Shown here: positions 35,850-45,173 of the stretch, piece by piece | How positions within the stretch are numbered: position 1 is the first letter of the stretch | How the letters are laid out: every line of letters starts with the position of its first letter | NCBI GenBank assembly: GCA_963698275.1 | Contig: CAVOQE010000006.1 | Span: 248,001-312,000 of the forward strand | Source: Anderseniella sp963698275 | GTDB lineage: Bacteria > Pseudomonadota > Alphaproteobacteria > Rhizobiales > Aestuariivirgaceae | Length of the DNA stretch: 64,000 bases | Reading direction: 5' to 3' | The notes under the pieces: generated by a model | Database searches by the model: none | What the model saw: only the letters and a program-made list of their open reading frames with translations | What the model was told of the DNA's origin: nothing | Translations under genes and position numbers: made by a program

Positions 35850-38749
35850 CAAACGGTCACACCCAGCCGGGCCCATTCACGCAGGGCATCGGCGTCACGA
35901 GGTGTCACGTCAGGATACTCCGCATCACTGCCGACCTCGGGCAGAACTTTCCATGACCGCGCACACTTGGTGCCCGTGGCCATTGCCGGCACCACGCAAA
36001 CACCACGCACTTCATCCAGCCGATAGGCATCGGCGGGACCGTCGCCGTGTTCAACGCGTGCATCGGAGGTGATACAGATTTCAGCCATATCGATATCGCA
36101 AACCGCGCCGGACAATGTTTCATCAGCGATGTAGACCACCGGTGCAGACTCCAGCGACGATCCGATGCGCTTCTCGCGGCGTTCGATTTCCAGCGCGCCG
36201 GTAACCACGGAACGCACCTTCATGATTTTCGCCCATTTGGCTTCAAGGTCCTGATCGCGCCAGCTTGCCGAGACTTCCGGAAACTGGACCGTGTGGACGC
36301 AAGCCTCGTCACCGTGGCGCTGTGCCCAGGCCTCGTCACAGGTGAACACCAGAATCGGGGCCAGCCAGGACACGATGCAGTCGAAAATACGGTCGATGAC
36401 GGTAAGTGAAGCCCGCCTTTGTACAGATGACGGCGCATCACAATAAAGCGCGTCCTTGCGCACGTCGAAGTAGAACGACGACAGGTCCGTGGTCATGAAG
36501 TTTGACAACGCGGAATAGATGCGGCGGAAGTCAAACTCGTCATAACCTTTACGCACCACACCGTCGAGGCGGGCAAGGTGCGACAGCATCAGGCGCTCCA
36601 GTTCCGGCATGTCGGCGTCAGACACCTTGTCTTCCGGCTTGAAATGCGCCAGCGACCCCAACATCCAGCGCAGTGTGTTGCGCAGCTTGCGATAGGCATC
36701 GACATTGGTCTTGATGATTTCCGGGCCGATGCGCTGGTCTTCTGCATAATCAACCGAGGCCACCCACAGGCGCAGGATATCGGCGCCATATTGCTTGATC
36801 ACGTCCTGCGGTGCGGTGGAATTGTTCAGCGACTTGGACATCTTGCGGCCCTGCTCGTCCATGGTGAAGCCATGGGTGAGCACCGTGTCGTAGGGCGCCC
36901 GGCCGCGCGTGCCACAGGATTCCAGCAATGACGAATGAAACCAGCCGCGATGCTGGTCGGAGCCTTCGAGATACAGATCAGCCGGCCATTTGAGGTCTTC
37001 ACGCTGTTCCAGGCAGAAGGCATGGGTGGAGCCTGAATCAAACCAAACGTCCAGAATGTCACGCACCTGGGTCCATTCATTGGTTGAATAGTCTCCTGCC
37101 AGAAAGCGCTCCGCAGCGCCTTCCGCATACCAGGCGTCCGCTCCGTCTTTCATGAAGGCATCGAAAATGCGCTTGTTGACGGTCTCGTCCTTGAGCACCT
37201 CGCCTGTCTCGTTGGCAAACACCGCTATGGGCACACCCCATGCGCGCTGGCGCGACAACACCCAGTCCGGCCGGTCCTCGATCATACCGCGCAGGCGGTT
37301 TTGTCCGGCAGCCGGCACAAAGCGCGTTTCATCGATCGCCTTGAGCGCCGTCTCGCGCAAGGTCGCACCATTGATGTCGCGGTCCATATAGACAAACCAC
37401 TGCGGCGTGTTGCGGAAGATCACCGGCTTCTTTGAGCGCCATGAATGCGGATAGGTGTGTTTCAGTCGGCCACGGGCAAACAGCATGCCGGCTTCGATCA
37501 GCGCCTTGATGACGGCTTCATTGGCCTTGCCCTTTTCACCCTTGTCAGTGATGACCTGTTCACCTTCAAAACCCGGCGCATCCTTGGTGAAGCGGCCGTC
37601 CGGACCCACCGTGAACGGGATTGCCAGATCGATGCCGCGCGCTTCCAGGTCGGGCGCATTATCCATCCAGGCATCAAAGTCCTCGCGGCCATGGCCGGGT
37701 GCGGTGTGCACGAAGCCGGTACCCGCGTCATCGGTCACATGGTCGCCGTTCAGCAACGGTACATCGAAGTCGTATCCCTTGCCCCGCAAAGGATGAGCAC
37801 AGGTAACGGCGGCCAGATCGTCTGCCGTTACATCCGACAGACGCTTGTATTGCAGCTTGGCCTTGGCGAAGGATTCCTCTGCCAGATTGTCGGCAAACAC
37901 CAGCTTCTCACCGGCCTGCGGCCCGAAATCGTTTTCCGCACCGGTTACTTCATAAAGCCCGTAGCTGATCCGGTCGGCATAGGAGATCGCGCGGTTGCCG
38001 GGCATCGTCCAGGGTGTCGTGGTCCAGATCACCACGCAGGCGCCCTGCAGGGCATCGGCACCTGCAATCACGGGGAACTTCACCCAAACCGTATCGGACT
38101 GGTAATCCTGGTATTCAACCTCGGCTTCAGCCAAAGCTGTGCGCTCCACCACCGACCACATGATCGGCTTGGAGCCGCGATACAACTGGCCGGACATGGC
38201 GAACTTCATCAGTTCTTCGGCAATGCGGGCTTCGGCCTCGAAATTCATGGTCAGGTACGGATCAACGAAATCACCGACCACGCCGAGGCGTTTGAATTCT
38301 TCGGTCTGGACACCGATCCAGTGGCTTGCGAACTGGCGGCATTCCTCACGGAATTCGTTGATCGGCACGTCGTCCTTGTCCTTGCCGGCGGCGCGGTATT
38401 TTTCCTCGATCTTCCATTCGATCGGCAGGCCGTGGCAATCCCAGCCCGGTACGTAATTGGAGTCGTAGCCACGCATCTGGAACGAGCGGGTGATCAGATC
38501 CTTGAGAATCTTGTTGAGCGCATGGCCGATATGGATGTTGCCATTTGCATAGGGCGGGCCGTCATGCAGCACATATTTAGGCCTGCCCTTGGATTGCTCG
38601 CGCAGGGTCTTGTACATGTCCATGCTTTCCCATTTGGCCAGAATTTCCGGTTCTTTCTTGGGCAAGCCGGCGCGCATGGGAAAATCGGTTTTGGGCAGGA
38701 ACAGCGTTGTGGAGTAATCGCGTTCCGTCTTGGTATCGCTCATGGTCAA
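35849..38749 (-). CDS. ileS: Isoleucyl-tRNA synthetase
   Basis: The 966-residue class I synthetase charges tRNA-Ile. HIGHALNKILKD near residue 75 is the HIGH motif, WDCHGLPIEWKIEEKYR follows, and KMSKSLNN near 645 is the second ATP motif; the editing domain contains TTTPWTMPGNRAIS. The C-terminus normally holds a zinc finger with two Cys pairs. Here the first reads KCARSW and the second is replaced by YPDVTPRDADAL, so zinc binding is lost. An ATG at 38743 is an alternative start. This gene begins the ileS-lspA-lipoprotein run. Confidence 0.96.
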   Translation of the reverse strand: MTMSDTKTERDYSTTLFLPKTDFPMRAGLPKKEPEILAKWESMDMYKTLREQSKGRPKYVLHDGPPYANGNIHIGHALNKILKDLITRSFQMRGYDSNYVPGWDCHGLPIEWKIEEKYRAAGKDKDDVPINEFREECRQFASHWIGVQTEEFKRLGVVGDFVDPYLTMNFEAEARIAEELMKFAMSGQLYRGSKPIMWSVVERTALAEAEVEYQDYQSDTVWVKFPVIAGADALQGACVVIWTTTPWTMPGNRAISYADRISYGLYEVTGAENDFGPQAGEKLVFADNLAEESFAKAKLQYKRLSDVTADDLAAVTCAHPLRGKGYDFDVPLLNGDHVTDDAGTGFVHTAPGHGREDFDAWMDNAPDLEARGIDLAIPFTVGPDGRFTKDAPGFEGEQVITDKGEKGKANEAVIKALIEAGMLFARGRLKHTYPHSWRSKKPVIFRNTPQWFVYMDRDINGATLRETALKAIDETRFVPAAGQNRLRGMIEDRPDWVLSRQRAWGVPIAVFANETGEVLKDETVNKRIFDAFMKDGADAWYAEGAAERFLAGDYSTNEWTQVRDILDVWFDSGSTHAFCLEQREDLKWPADLYLEGSDQHRGWFHSSLLESCGTRGRAPYDTVLTHGFTMDEQGRKMSKSLNNSTAPQDVIKQYGADILRLWVASVDYAEDQRIGPEIIKTNVDAYRKLRNTLRWMLGSLAHFKPEDKVSDADMPELERLMLSHLARLDGVVRKGYDEFDFRRIYSALSNFMTTDLSSFYFDVRKDALYCDAPSSVQRRASLTVIDRIFDCIVSWLAPILVFTCDEAWAQRHGDEACVHTVQFPEVSASWRDQDLEAKWAKIMKVRSVVTGALEIERREKRIGSSLESAPVVYIADETLSGAVCDIDMAEICITSDARVEHGDGPADAYRLDEVRGVCVVPAMATGTKCARSWKVLPEVGSDAEYPDVTPRDADALREWARLGVTV

Positions 38750-38812
38750 AATGCTTCCAGAAGTGCAGCGTCGCGCGCGTTCTAGCAGTGTTCGCGAAGG
38801 GATGGAAGGCGG

Positions 38813-39550
38813 CTAGGCAACAGCAGCGTCCGGCATGCCTTCTTCGCGGAGAAAGGCGCGAGATAGAATGACGGCGGTAAGAGCGGTCACAAATGCCAGA
38901 ACTATGTTGAACAGCAAAGAACCGAGGACATTAAGCGGTAGCAAAACCTTTTGTTCATTCCAGAATGGACCAATAGAATCATTCGGAAACGGCAGCAGCA
39001 AATAGAGGGCGACGGACAAAACGAAGACCAGGCACGGCCCAACCAACAACCGCCCTGCTATCCAGCCAAAATGCGACTTGCCGCGCTCGACGGCAGCATT
39101 CACGCCGCCTGCCCGGCCAGCCACGTAGGCAGGCAGCAGCGTCGCTAACCAGATGAAGAGAGGAAATCCGAGAACTATTGCCGCCAACATAAAATAAAAC
39201 TCAACCACAACCGGGGACCCGGTTACGAACAACTTTGCCAGAATGAATGTCACCAGGGCGACTACAGCTCCAATCACAATCACAATGCCGAACGAGCGCA
39301 ATGCAAATCCAATTACTCTGGCGATGGTCGTTGTGAATTTAAGATCACGGGGCGATAAAATTTGCGCATGAACTACATATGCCAGGCAGGACCACAAAAG
39401 TGTTGCTGCGAACAATTCTGCAGATGCGAATACAACAGACACGGAAAACTCGAACCATTCCGCTGACATCCGGAGTGCCATGTCCCCAGTAACCGCAAGT
39501 GCCACGAAATTGCGTGCCACTACACTCTGTACCCAGGCCTCTGCCCACAT
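38813..39550 (-). CDS. Multi-pass membrane protein, unknown function
   Basis: The 245-residue protein has about six hydrophobic segments: residues 37-62, 80-108, 118-143, 165-188, 203-225 and a shorter N-terminal one. Polar connectors are Arg/Lys rich on what would be the cytoplasmic side (SPRDLKFTTTIARV, RGKSHFG). I do not recognise the family. It ends 64 bases before the ileS start, in the same direction. The first residues (MWAEAWVQSVVARNF) look less conserved, so the true start could be the ATG encoding MALRMSAEW about 23 codons in. Confidence 0.65.
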   Translation of the reverse strand: MWAEAWVQSVVARNFVALAVTGDMALRMSAEWFEFSVSVVFASAELFAATLLWSCLAYVVHAQILSPRDLKFTTTIARVIGFALRSFGIVIVIGAVVALVTFILAKLFVTGSPVVVEFYFMLAAIVLGFPLFIWLATLLPAYVAGRAGGVNAAVERGKSHFGWIAGRLLVGPCLVFVLSVALYLLLPFPNDSIGPFWNEQKVLLPLNVLGSLLFNIVLAFVTALTAVILSRAFLREEGMPDAAVA

Positions 39551-39669
39551 CCCGCGTTGAAATTCCCTGCCTGCCCCCGAATCGTTTTTGTACGGATTTT
39601 ACCTTGACCGATTTCATCGCCGGAGTGAAGCTCCGGGACATTCAACACCAGGCAGCAACGAGACCATTC

Positions 39670-40263
39670 ATGACCACACTCCACACAGTTCCCGCCCGAC
39701 GCGGCAAGGCGGCTTTTGTCAACAAGGGCCAGTCGATCAGGATCATCAATACCCACGGCACACAGGTTGTTGATTTCTGGGCATTTGTGGCCGGTCACCT
39801 GACCGAGTTCACCGGCATGGAGCAATGCCGCGCGACCTGGAAACATCTGTATCCACAAACCGGTGATGCGCTGTATTCAAACCGCCGCCGCGCCCTGATG
39901 ACACTGACCGAAGACACCTCGCCGGGCCGCCACGATACGCTGATGGCGCCGTGTGACAATGAACGCTATGGCCTTTTGGGCTGCACCGAGTATCACGACA
40001 ATTGCAAGGACAACATGCACGCAGGCCTTGCCGAGCTCGGTTTTACGGTTCCGTTTACACCGGCGTCCATCAACCTGTTCATGAACATTCCCTGGCAACA
40101 GGACGGCTCGTTGTCATTCGACCCTGCCCTGTCCAAACCCGGTGATTACCTGGTCTTGCGCGCCGAAATCGATGTGATTGCCGTCATGTCCTGCTGTCCG
40201 CAGGACATACTCGACATCAACTCGCAGACAACAACCGAAGCGCATTTCGAGATTCTGGACTAA
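39670..40263 (+). CDS. DUF1989 (urea carboxylase-associated / carboxyguanidine deiminase-like) protein
   Basis: The 197-residue protein matches DUF1989. Diagnostic segments are TVPARRGKAAFVNKGQSIRI, GTQVVDFWAF, the SNRRRALMTLTEDTSPGRHD stretch, DNERYGLLGC and DNCKDNMHAGL. Two DUF1989 proteins form carboxyguanidine deiminase in guanidine-degrading bacteria, and others sit with urea carboxylase. Here only one copy is seen, with an amidinotransferase-fold hydrolase 18 bases downstream, so a guanidino or ureido compound is the likely substrate. The start is ATG 39670; the frame upstream to 39499 is not homologous. Confidence 0.85.
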   Translation: MTTLHTVPARRGKAAFVNKGQSIRIINTHGTQVVDFWAFVAGHLTEFTGMEQCRATWKHLYPQTGDALYSNRRRALMTLTEDTSPGRHDTLMAPCDNERYGLLGCTEYHDNCKDNMHAGLAELGFTVPFTPASINLFMNIPWQQDGSLSFDPALSKPGDYLVLRAEIDVIAVMSCCPQDILDINSQTTTEAHFEILD

Positions 40264-40281
40264 TTTCAACGGACGCTGATC

Positions 40282-41289
40282 ATGGCTTCATCCGCCCACG
40301 CCGAACACCTTTACCAGACCACGATCAAGCTTTTTGGCTCGGAGCCGGAACCACCGTTCGAGGACGAACGCCGGTTGCTGGCGGACTGGGGCCGCAAATG
40401 GGGCGTCGACAATGATGTCGGCAAGATCCGCTCCATCCTGATGCACCGCCCCGGCCCTGAACTGGGCATGGTGGATCCGGCGAAGAAGCTTGAAGAAACC
40501 GGTACGTTCGGCGACCTGGAAGAAGGCTGGTACTGGCAATCGGACGAAATACCGCCCGCAGACGACATGCGCGCCCAGCATGATGGGCTGGTGGATGCTT
40601 TACGCGCCGAAGGTATCGAGGTGCATTTTCTCGACGGCGGTACGGACCGGCTACTCAAGGCGTGTTACACGCGTGACCCGGTCATCATGGTCAAGGGCGG
40701 TGCAATCGTGTGCCGCATGGCGCCGCGCATCCGCCAGGGCGAGGAACTGGTGGTCACCAGAACGCTGGCCAAACTCGGCATCCCGATACTGCGCACCATT
40801 CATTGCAACGGCATGCTGGAAGGCGGCAGCTTCGCGTGGCTCAACCCGCAGACCGCCGTAGTGGGCCGCTCGATCCGCGTCAATGACGAGGCCATCAGCC
40901 AGCTGGAAGACGTGCTGAAGCGCCAGGGCGTGGAGCTGATCGTCGTTGATCTGTGCGGCTACCTGATCCACATCGACGGCGCCTTCGTGATGGTGGACCG
41001 TGACCTGGCGCTGGTGGACCCGACACAGCTGCCGTTCTGGTTTCTGGAGCGCCTGAAAGACCTGAAAATCCGCACCATCGAGATCACACCTGACGACAAT
41101 GGCTGGATCATCAACGGGCTTGCCGTGGCACCCGGGCGCTACATCATGGGTGACGGCGCCAGCAACCGCACACTGGATGCGATACAGCGCGCAGGTGTCG
41201 AGATCATCCCGGTTCAATACGACAAGATGCAGCTGAACGGCGGAGGCATTCACTGTTCAACCACACCACTGGAACGCGACAGCGTTTAA
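40282..41289 (+). CDS. Amidinotransferase / arginine deiminase superfamily hydrolase
   Basis: The 335-residue protein belongs to the guanidino-group modifying superfamily (DDAH, arginine deiminase, amidinotransferases). The catalytic Cys325 lies in GGGIHCST near the C-terminus. Other superfamily motifs are ACYTRDPVIMVKGG near 130, MLEGGSFAWLNPQTAVVGRS and the His in YLIHIDGAFVMVDRDLALVD. It should attack the guanidinium carbon of an arginine-like substrate, releasing ammonia, an amine or a ureido product. The tight spacing after the DUF1989 gene suggests one operon and one pathway. Its last four bases overlap the convergent SSS symporter. Confidence 0.85.
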   Translation: MASSAHAEHLYQTTIKLFGSEPEPPFEDERRLLADWGRKWGVDNDVGKIRSILMHRPGPELGMVDPAKKLEETGTFGDLEEGWYWQSDEIPPADDMRAQHDGLVDALRAEGIEVHFLDGGTDRLLKACYTRDPVIMVKGGAIVCRMAPRIRQGEELVVTRTLAKLGIPILRTIHCNGMLEGGSFAWLNPQTAVVGRSIRVNDEAISQLEDVLKRQGVELIVVDLCGYLIHIDGAFVMVDRDLALVDPTQLPFWFLERLKDLKIRTIEITPDDNGWIINGLAVAPGRYIMGDGASNRTLDAIQRAGVEIIPVQYDKMQLNGGGIHCSTTPLERDSV

Positions 41290-42665
41290 CCTGTTTGAAA
41301 GACTGAGCCTTTCGGCTTGAGCGCCAGCGCAAAGGCACCATTGCCCACCGACAGCACAGCAACACAGATCACCAGCAACTTGGTGTACTTGTGCTCAATG
41401 CCGAAGGCCTGCGTCATGAAACCGAGATTGCTGGTTTCCAGATAATACAGCACCGCACCAGACATGGCGGCGGCGAAGGTAACGTGGAAAGCCCACAGCG
41501 ACACCCGCCTGCCGCCGATGATGCAAAACATGATCACCGGGGTCAGGAACATGGAGGCGGTGCCGGAGATCGCGACGGCGGCATAGAGTTCCTTTGTGTC
41601 CAGCAGCAGGAACAAGAGACCGCCGATCATGAACACCAGCATGGCGATGCGGCCATTGAACAGTGTAGGCGCTGCAAGGCCCATGTCCTTGATGGCAAGC
41701 TTCGACGCGCTCGACAGGGTTGAATCGAGCGTGGAAACCGCTGACACGATGAGCGCCAGATTGAGGATCAGCATGGTCGTGTCGCCCAGGGTACGGCTCA
41801 ATACAGCCATCATGGGCTCACCCTGCCCGGCCTGCGTGCCGGCATAGACACCGAGCAGCGCAAACAGGAAAATGCAGCTCATCGACAACCAGCCGGCATG
41901 CAGGAAAGATTTCCAGGTGGTCTTGCGATCGGCGAGGAAACCACGATCCATCATCACCGGGTCATGCATGGGGTAGGAGATCACCTGCAGCATGGCGACC
42001 ATCAGCAATACCCAGCCGGGATCTGAAATCGGTCTTGCAGTTTCGCCGATCAGCGAAATCGACCAGCCGGGCGCACCGACAAGCGCAAATACCAGCACTG
42101 CCAGCATGACGAGAAAAACGCTCATCTGGAAGACATCGGTGCGCAATGACGACTGCAAGCCCCCGATCATGGAGTAGCCCAGTGTAAACACGGCCGCCGC
42201 ACTTGCTGCCAGCAGATACACAGACGAACCTTCAGCCCCGAACAATGTGCCGATCACAATAAGGTTGGCGAACACTTCCGACAGCAGGCGCAACGCGACA
42301 ACCAGATTGTACGCTGTTGTGCCGGATGCCCCGAAGCGGTCTGCCAGGAATGCCTGCACAGAATTGAAACCGTGCCTGAAGCGGATCTGGTCAACGATGA
42401 CAGCGCCTGTAAAAAACGACAGATAGTAGGCTGTGTAGGCGAGCGCGCCGCCAATGCCATAGTAAAACCCGAGTATGGCTGCAGTCAGCAGCGAGCGGGC
42501 GAAAATCCAGGTGGTAACCTGCGAGAACACCAGCGTGACCATCGATGGTGCTGATCCATCGGCGCTTTGCCCGGCATAGAACCCCTCTACAGTGCGCTGG
42601 CGCGGGGTCAAGAGAAACGAGATCACGGCAAGGATGCACAGTGTCAACAGCAGAGGGGTCATCAT
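41286..42665 (-). CDS. Sodium:solute symporter (SSS family)
   Basis: The 459-residue protein has about 13 hydrophobic segments. The SSS hallmarks are visible: FLLTPRQRTVEGFYAGQSA at the start, FVTG-like GGLQSSLRTDVFQM near 190, and a VSAVSTLDSTLSSASKLAI segment around 330 close to the sodium-binding serine residues. It likely imports a small polar solute with Na+. Because it is convergent with the DUF1989/amidinotransferase pair it is not in the same transcript, but may serve the same substrate. The frame extends to 42740, yet the MMTPLLL start at 42665 fits the family. Confidence 0.88.
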   Translation of the reverse strand: MMTPLLLTLCILAVISFLLTPRQRTVEGFYAGQSADGSAPSMVTLVFSQVTTWIFARSLLTAAILGFYYGIGGALAYTAYYLSFFTGAVIVDQIRFRHGFNSVQAFLADRFGASGTTAYNLVVALRLLSEVFANLIVIGTLFGAEGSSVYLLAASAAAVFTLGYSMIGGLQSSLRTDVFQMSVFLVMLAVLVFALVGAPGWSISLIGETARPISDPGWVLLMVAMLQVISYPMHDPVMMDRGFLADRKTTWKSFLHAGWLSMSCIFLFALLGVYAGTQAGQGEPMMAVLSRTLGDTTMLILNLALIVSAVSTLDSTLSSASKLAIKDMGLAAPTLFNGRIAMLVFMIGGLLFLLLDTKELYAAVAISGTASMFLTPVIMFCIIGGRRVSLWAFHVTFAAAMSGAVLYYLETSNLGFMTQAFGIEHKYTKLLVICVAVLSVGNGAFALALKPKGSVFQTG

Positions 42666-42799
42666 TGGTTCAGAGGTCCTGGGCAAGCATGGTAACAGGG
42701 CCTGCACATTGACCAATCTCAAGCGCCGCACAACACACATTTGGATGATCCGTTCGTGAATGCTAAGACTGGAAGCAATCAGTCATTGAAGGACACTGG

Positions 42800-43084
42800 A
42801 TGATGAGTGGATTTTTCTCGAAATTGTTCGGCGGCGGCGGTGAAAAGTCCGCTCCTGCCTTTGAAACAGAAACCTACAAAGGGTATGTGATCGAGCCTGA
42901 GCCAAAGGGTACCAGCGGCACCTACAACATCGCCGGCAGCATTCGCAAGGAGGGTGATCCGGACGGACCGTCGCATGACTTCATCCGCGCAGACACGTTC
43001 ACCTCAACCGAAGAGGCCGCGCGCTTTTCCATTATCAAGGCAAAGCAGATCATCGACCAGCAGGGTGACCGTCTGCTGAAATAG
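42800..43084 (+). CDS. HlyU-family small protein
   Basis: The 94-residue protein matches the HlyU family: MSGFFSKLFGGGG at the start, then ETETYKGYVIEPEP and the DFIRADTFTSTEEAARFSI segment. In Vibrio, HlyU is a different ArsR-type regulator; this family keeps the name through a Pfam entry, so I do not infer gene regulation. A good ribosome site (GAAGGA) precedes ATG 42800. It converges on gor with 24 bases between stops. Confidence 0.8.
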   Translation: MMSGFFSKLFGGGGEKSAPAFETETYKGYVIEPEPKGTSGTYNIAGSIRKEGDPDGPSHDFIRADTFTSTEEAARFSIIKAKQIIDQQGDRLLK

Positions 43085-43108
43085 CGCGCAGGCCATGTGC
43101 AAAAGGTG

Positions 43109-44473
43109 TTATCCGGTCCACTTGGTGCGCATGGTCACCAGCTCCTCCGATGCTGTCGGGTGAACTGCCATGGTTGCATCAAAGTCCGCCTTGGTCGCGC
43201 CCATCTTGACCGAAATTCCCAGCAATTGCGCCATTTCGCCTGCGTCGGGTCCCATGATGTGGCACCCTACAACCTTGTCGGACTTCGGCTCCACGATCAG
43301 TTTCATCAGCATTCTTTCGTCGCGGCCCGACAAGGTGTGTTTCATCGGGCGGAAGGTGGACTTGTAGATGTCCACATCGCCGAACTTCTCACGCGCCTCG
43401 GCTTCGGTCAGGCCAACGGTACCGATTTCCGGTTGCGAGAACACCGCGGTCGGGATCAGTGAATGATCCATCGCAATATCCTTGCCATTGAACAGGTTGT
43501 CGGCAACGGCATGGCCTTCGCGAATGGCAACCGGGGTCAGCGCCACACGGTCGGTGACATCGCCAACAGCATAGATATGATCGACATTGGTCTGTGAGTA
43601 CTCATCAACCTTGATGGCACCGTTGGCCCTGGTCTCGACACCGGCATGTTCAAGCCCCAACCCTTGCGTATAGGGCGACCTGCCTATGGCGAACATGATC
43701 TGTTCAGCTTCCAGGACCTCTCCGTTGGTGAGGGTCCCCTGCAGCACATCGCCGTGCTTTTCGATCTTGGTGAACACCTGACCCGTTACGACATCAATGC
43801 CCTTCTTTTTCATCTCGAGCGTCAGGTGATCGCGAACATCGTCGTCAAACCCACGCAGGATCTTGTCACCGCGATACAGCAGGGTTGTATCCACACCGAG
43901 CCCGGAAAATATGCCGGCAAACTCCACTGCGATATATCCGCCACCGGCAATCACGATGCGCTCAGGCAGCGCTTCCAGGTGGAACGCTTCATTCGACGTG
44001 ATCACATGCTCGATACCGGGCAGTTGCTCGTCAATGTTCACAGTGCCGCCGGTCGCAATCAGAATGTATTTTGCCGTCACGTGGCGTTGTTCGGCCACCA
44101 GAAACACCGAATGAGGATCACGCATTTCGGCGCGGGTGTTGAACAGGTCAACACCGGCCTTTTCAAGATTGCTGATGTAGATCTTGTTGAGGCGGTCAAC
44201 CTCCCTGTCCTTGTTGGAGATCAGGGTCCACCAGTCAAAAGACACTTTTTTCGTGGACCAGCCGAAACCGATGGCATCTTCAAAACTTTCCGCAAAATGG
44301 CTGGCATAGACAAACAGCTTTTTCGGCACGCAACCGCGGATGACGCAGGTGCCGCCATAGCGGTATTCCTCCGCAATGCCGACCCTGGCACCATGAGTGG
44401 CCGCAATGCGGGCAGCGCGAACGCCGCCGGACCCGCCGCCAATGACGAAGAGATCGTAATCGTACTCAGACAT
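43109..44473 (-). CDS. gor: Glutathione-disulfide reductase
   Basis: The 454-residue flavoenzyme reduces oxidised glutathione with NADPH. It has the FAD fold (YDYDLFVIGGGSGGVRAAR), the redox-active pair C43 and C48 in GTCVIRGCVPKK, a second GGGYIAVEFAG nucleotide-binding motif and the C-terminal HPTASEELVTM catalytic His segment. Start ATG 44473 is used, overlapping the rpiA stop by 8 bases; the longer frame (44566) runs through rpiA. The order gabD-rpiA-gor suggests one minus-strand transcript. Confidence 0.95.
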   Translation of the reverse strand: MSEYDYDLFVIGGGSGGVRAARIAATHGARVGIAEEYRYGGTCVIRGCVPKKLFVYASHFAESFEDAIGFGWSTKKVSFDWWTLISNKDREVDRLNKIYISNLEKAGVDLFNTRAEMRDPHSVFLVAEQRHVTAKYILIATGGTVNIDEQLPGIEHVITSNEAFHLEALPERIVIAGGGYIAVEFAGIFSGLGVDTTLLYRGDKILRGFDDDVRDHLTLEMKKKGIDVVTGQVFTKIEKHGDVLQGTLTNGEVLEAEQIMFAIGRSPYTQGLGLEHAGVETRANGAIKVDEYSQTNVDHIYAVGDVTDRVALTPVAIREGHAVADNLFNGKDIAMDHSLIPTAVFSQPEIGTVGLTEAEAREKFGDVDIYKSTFRPMKHTLSGRDERMLMKLIVEPKSDKVVGCHIMGPDAGEMAQLLGISVKMGATKADFDATMAVHPTASEELVTMRTKWTG

Positions 44474-45173
44474 GGAGTTTCTGACTTTCGATAATTTCCA
44501 GACCGTCGGGACCACCCAGTATCGCCATGCCGGCCATGCCAATAAACAGACCGTGATCAACAACACCGGGGATGGTTGAGATCACCGACGCCAGCTTCTG
44601 GGCATCGGGAATAGTGCCAAAGGCACAGTCAATGATCACATTGCCATTGTCGGTGACAAACAGTTCGCCATCGCGGATACGCAGGGCAAGCGGGCCGTCA
44701 CATCCGGCCCATTTACCGGCGTGTTCCAGTTTCATGGCCGTGGCCTTGACGCCAAACGGCACCACTTCCACCGGCAGCGGGAACGCCCCCAGCGTTTCGA
44801 CCTTCTTGGTGTGATCGGCAATGACGATCATCTGCTTCGACGACGATGCCACGATCTTTTCGCGCAGCAGCGCCCCGCCGCCGCCCTTGATCAGGGTCAG
44901 GTTCGCATCCAGTTCGTCCGCGCCGTCAACCGTCAGGTCGAGAACCGGTTCTTCATCGAGCCGGGTCAGCGGGATATTGAGGCTTTCCGCCTGTTCACGG
45001 GTCGCCTCGGAGGTCGGCACGCAAACGACGTTCAAGCCGTTTGCGACCATCTCGCCAAGCCCCGCTACGAATTTCTCGGCCGTAGACCCCGTCCCCAAGC
45101 CGATCTTCATGCCTTCGCTTACGTGCTGCAAAGCCTCGCGCGCGGCGGCTTCCTTGGCCTCGTCAGGTGTCAC
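44466..45173 (-). CDS. rpiA: Ribose-5-phosphate isomerase A
   Basis: The 235-residue enzyme interconverts ribose 5-phosphate and ribulose 5-phosphate. GLGTGSTAEKFVAGL near residue 25 is the phosphate-binding loop, TVDGADELDANLTLIKGGGGAL holds the catalytic acids, and the KVETLGAFPLPVEVVPFG motif follows. The ATG at 45173 overlaps the gabD stop (ATGA), so these two genes are translationally coupled; gor follows with an 8-base overlap. Confidence 0.96.
   Translation of the reverse strand: MTPDEAKEAAAREALQHVSEGMKIGLGTGSTAEKFVAGLGEMVANGLNVVCVPTSEATREQAESLNIPLTRLDEEPVLDLTVDGADELDANLTLIKGGGGALLREKIVASSSKQMIVIADHTKKVETLGAFPLPVEVVPFGVKATAMKLEHAGKWAGCDGPLALRIRDGELFVTDNGNVIIDCAFGTIPDAQKLASVISTIPGVVDHGLFIGMAGMAILGGPDGLEIIESQKLHV

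Noticed and set aside
37445..38785. 446-codon plus-strand open frame opposite ileS
   Set aside because: It is the shadow of a highly conserved synthetase gene; its translation is biased and has no recognisable domain.
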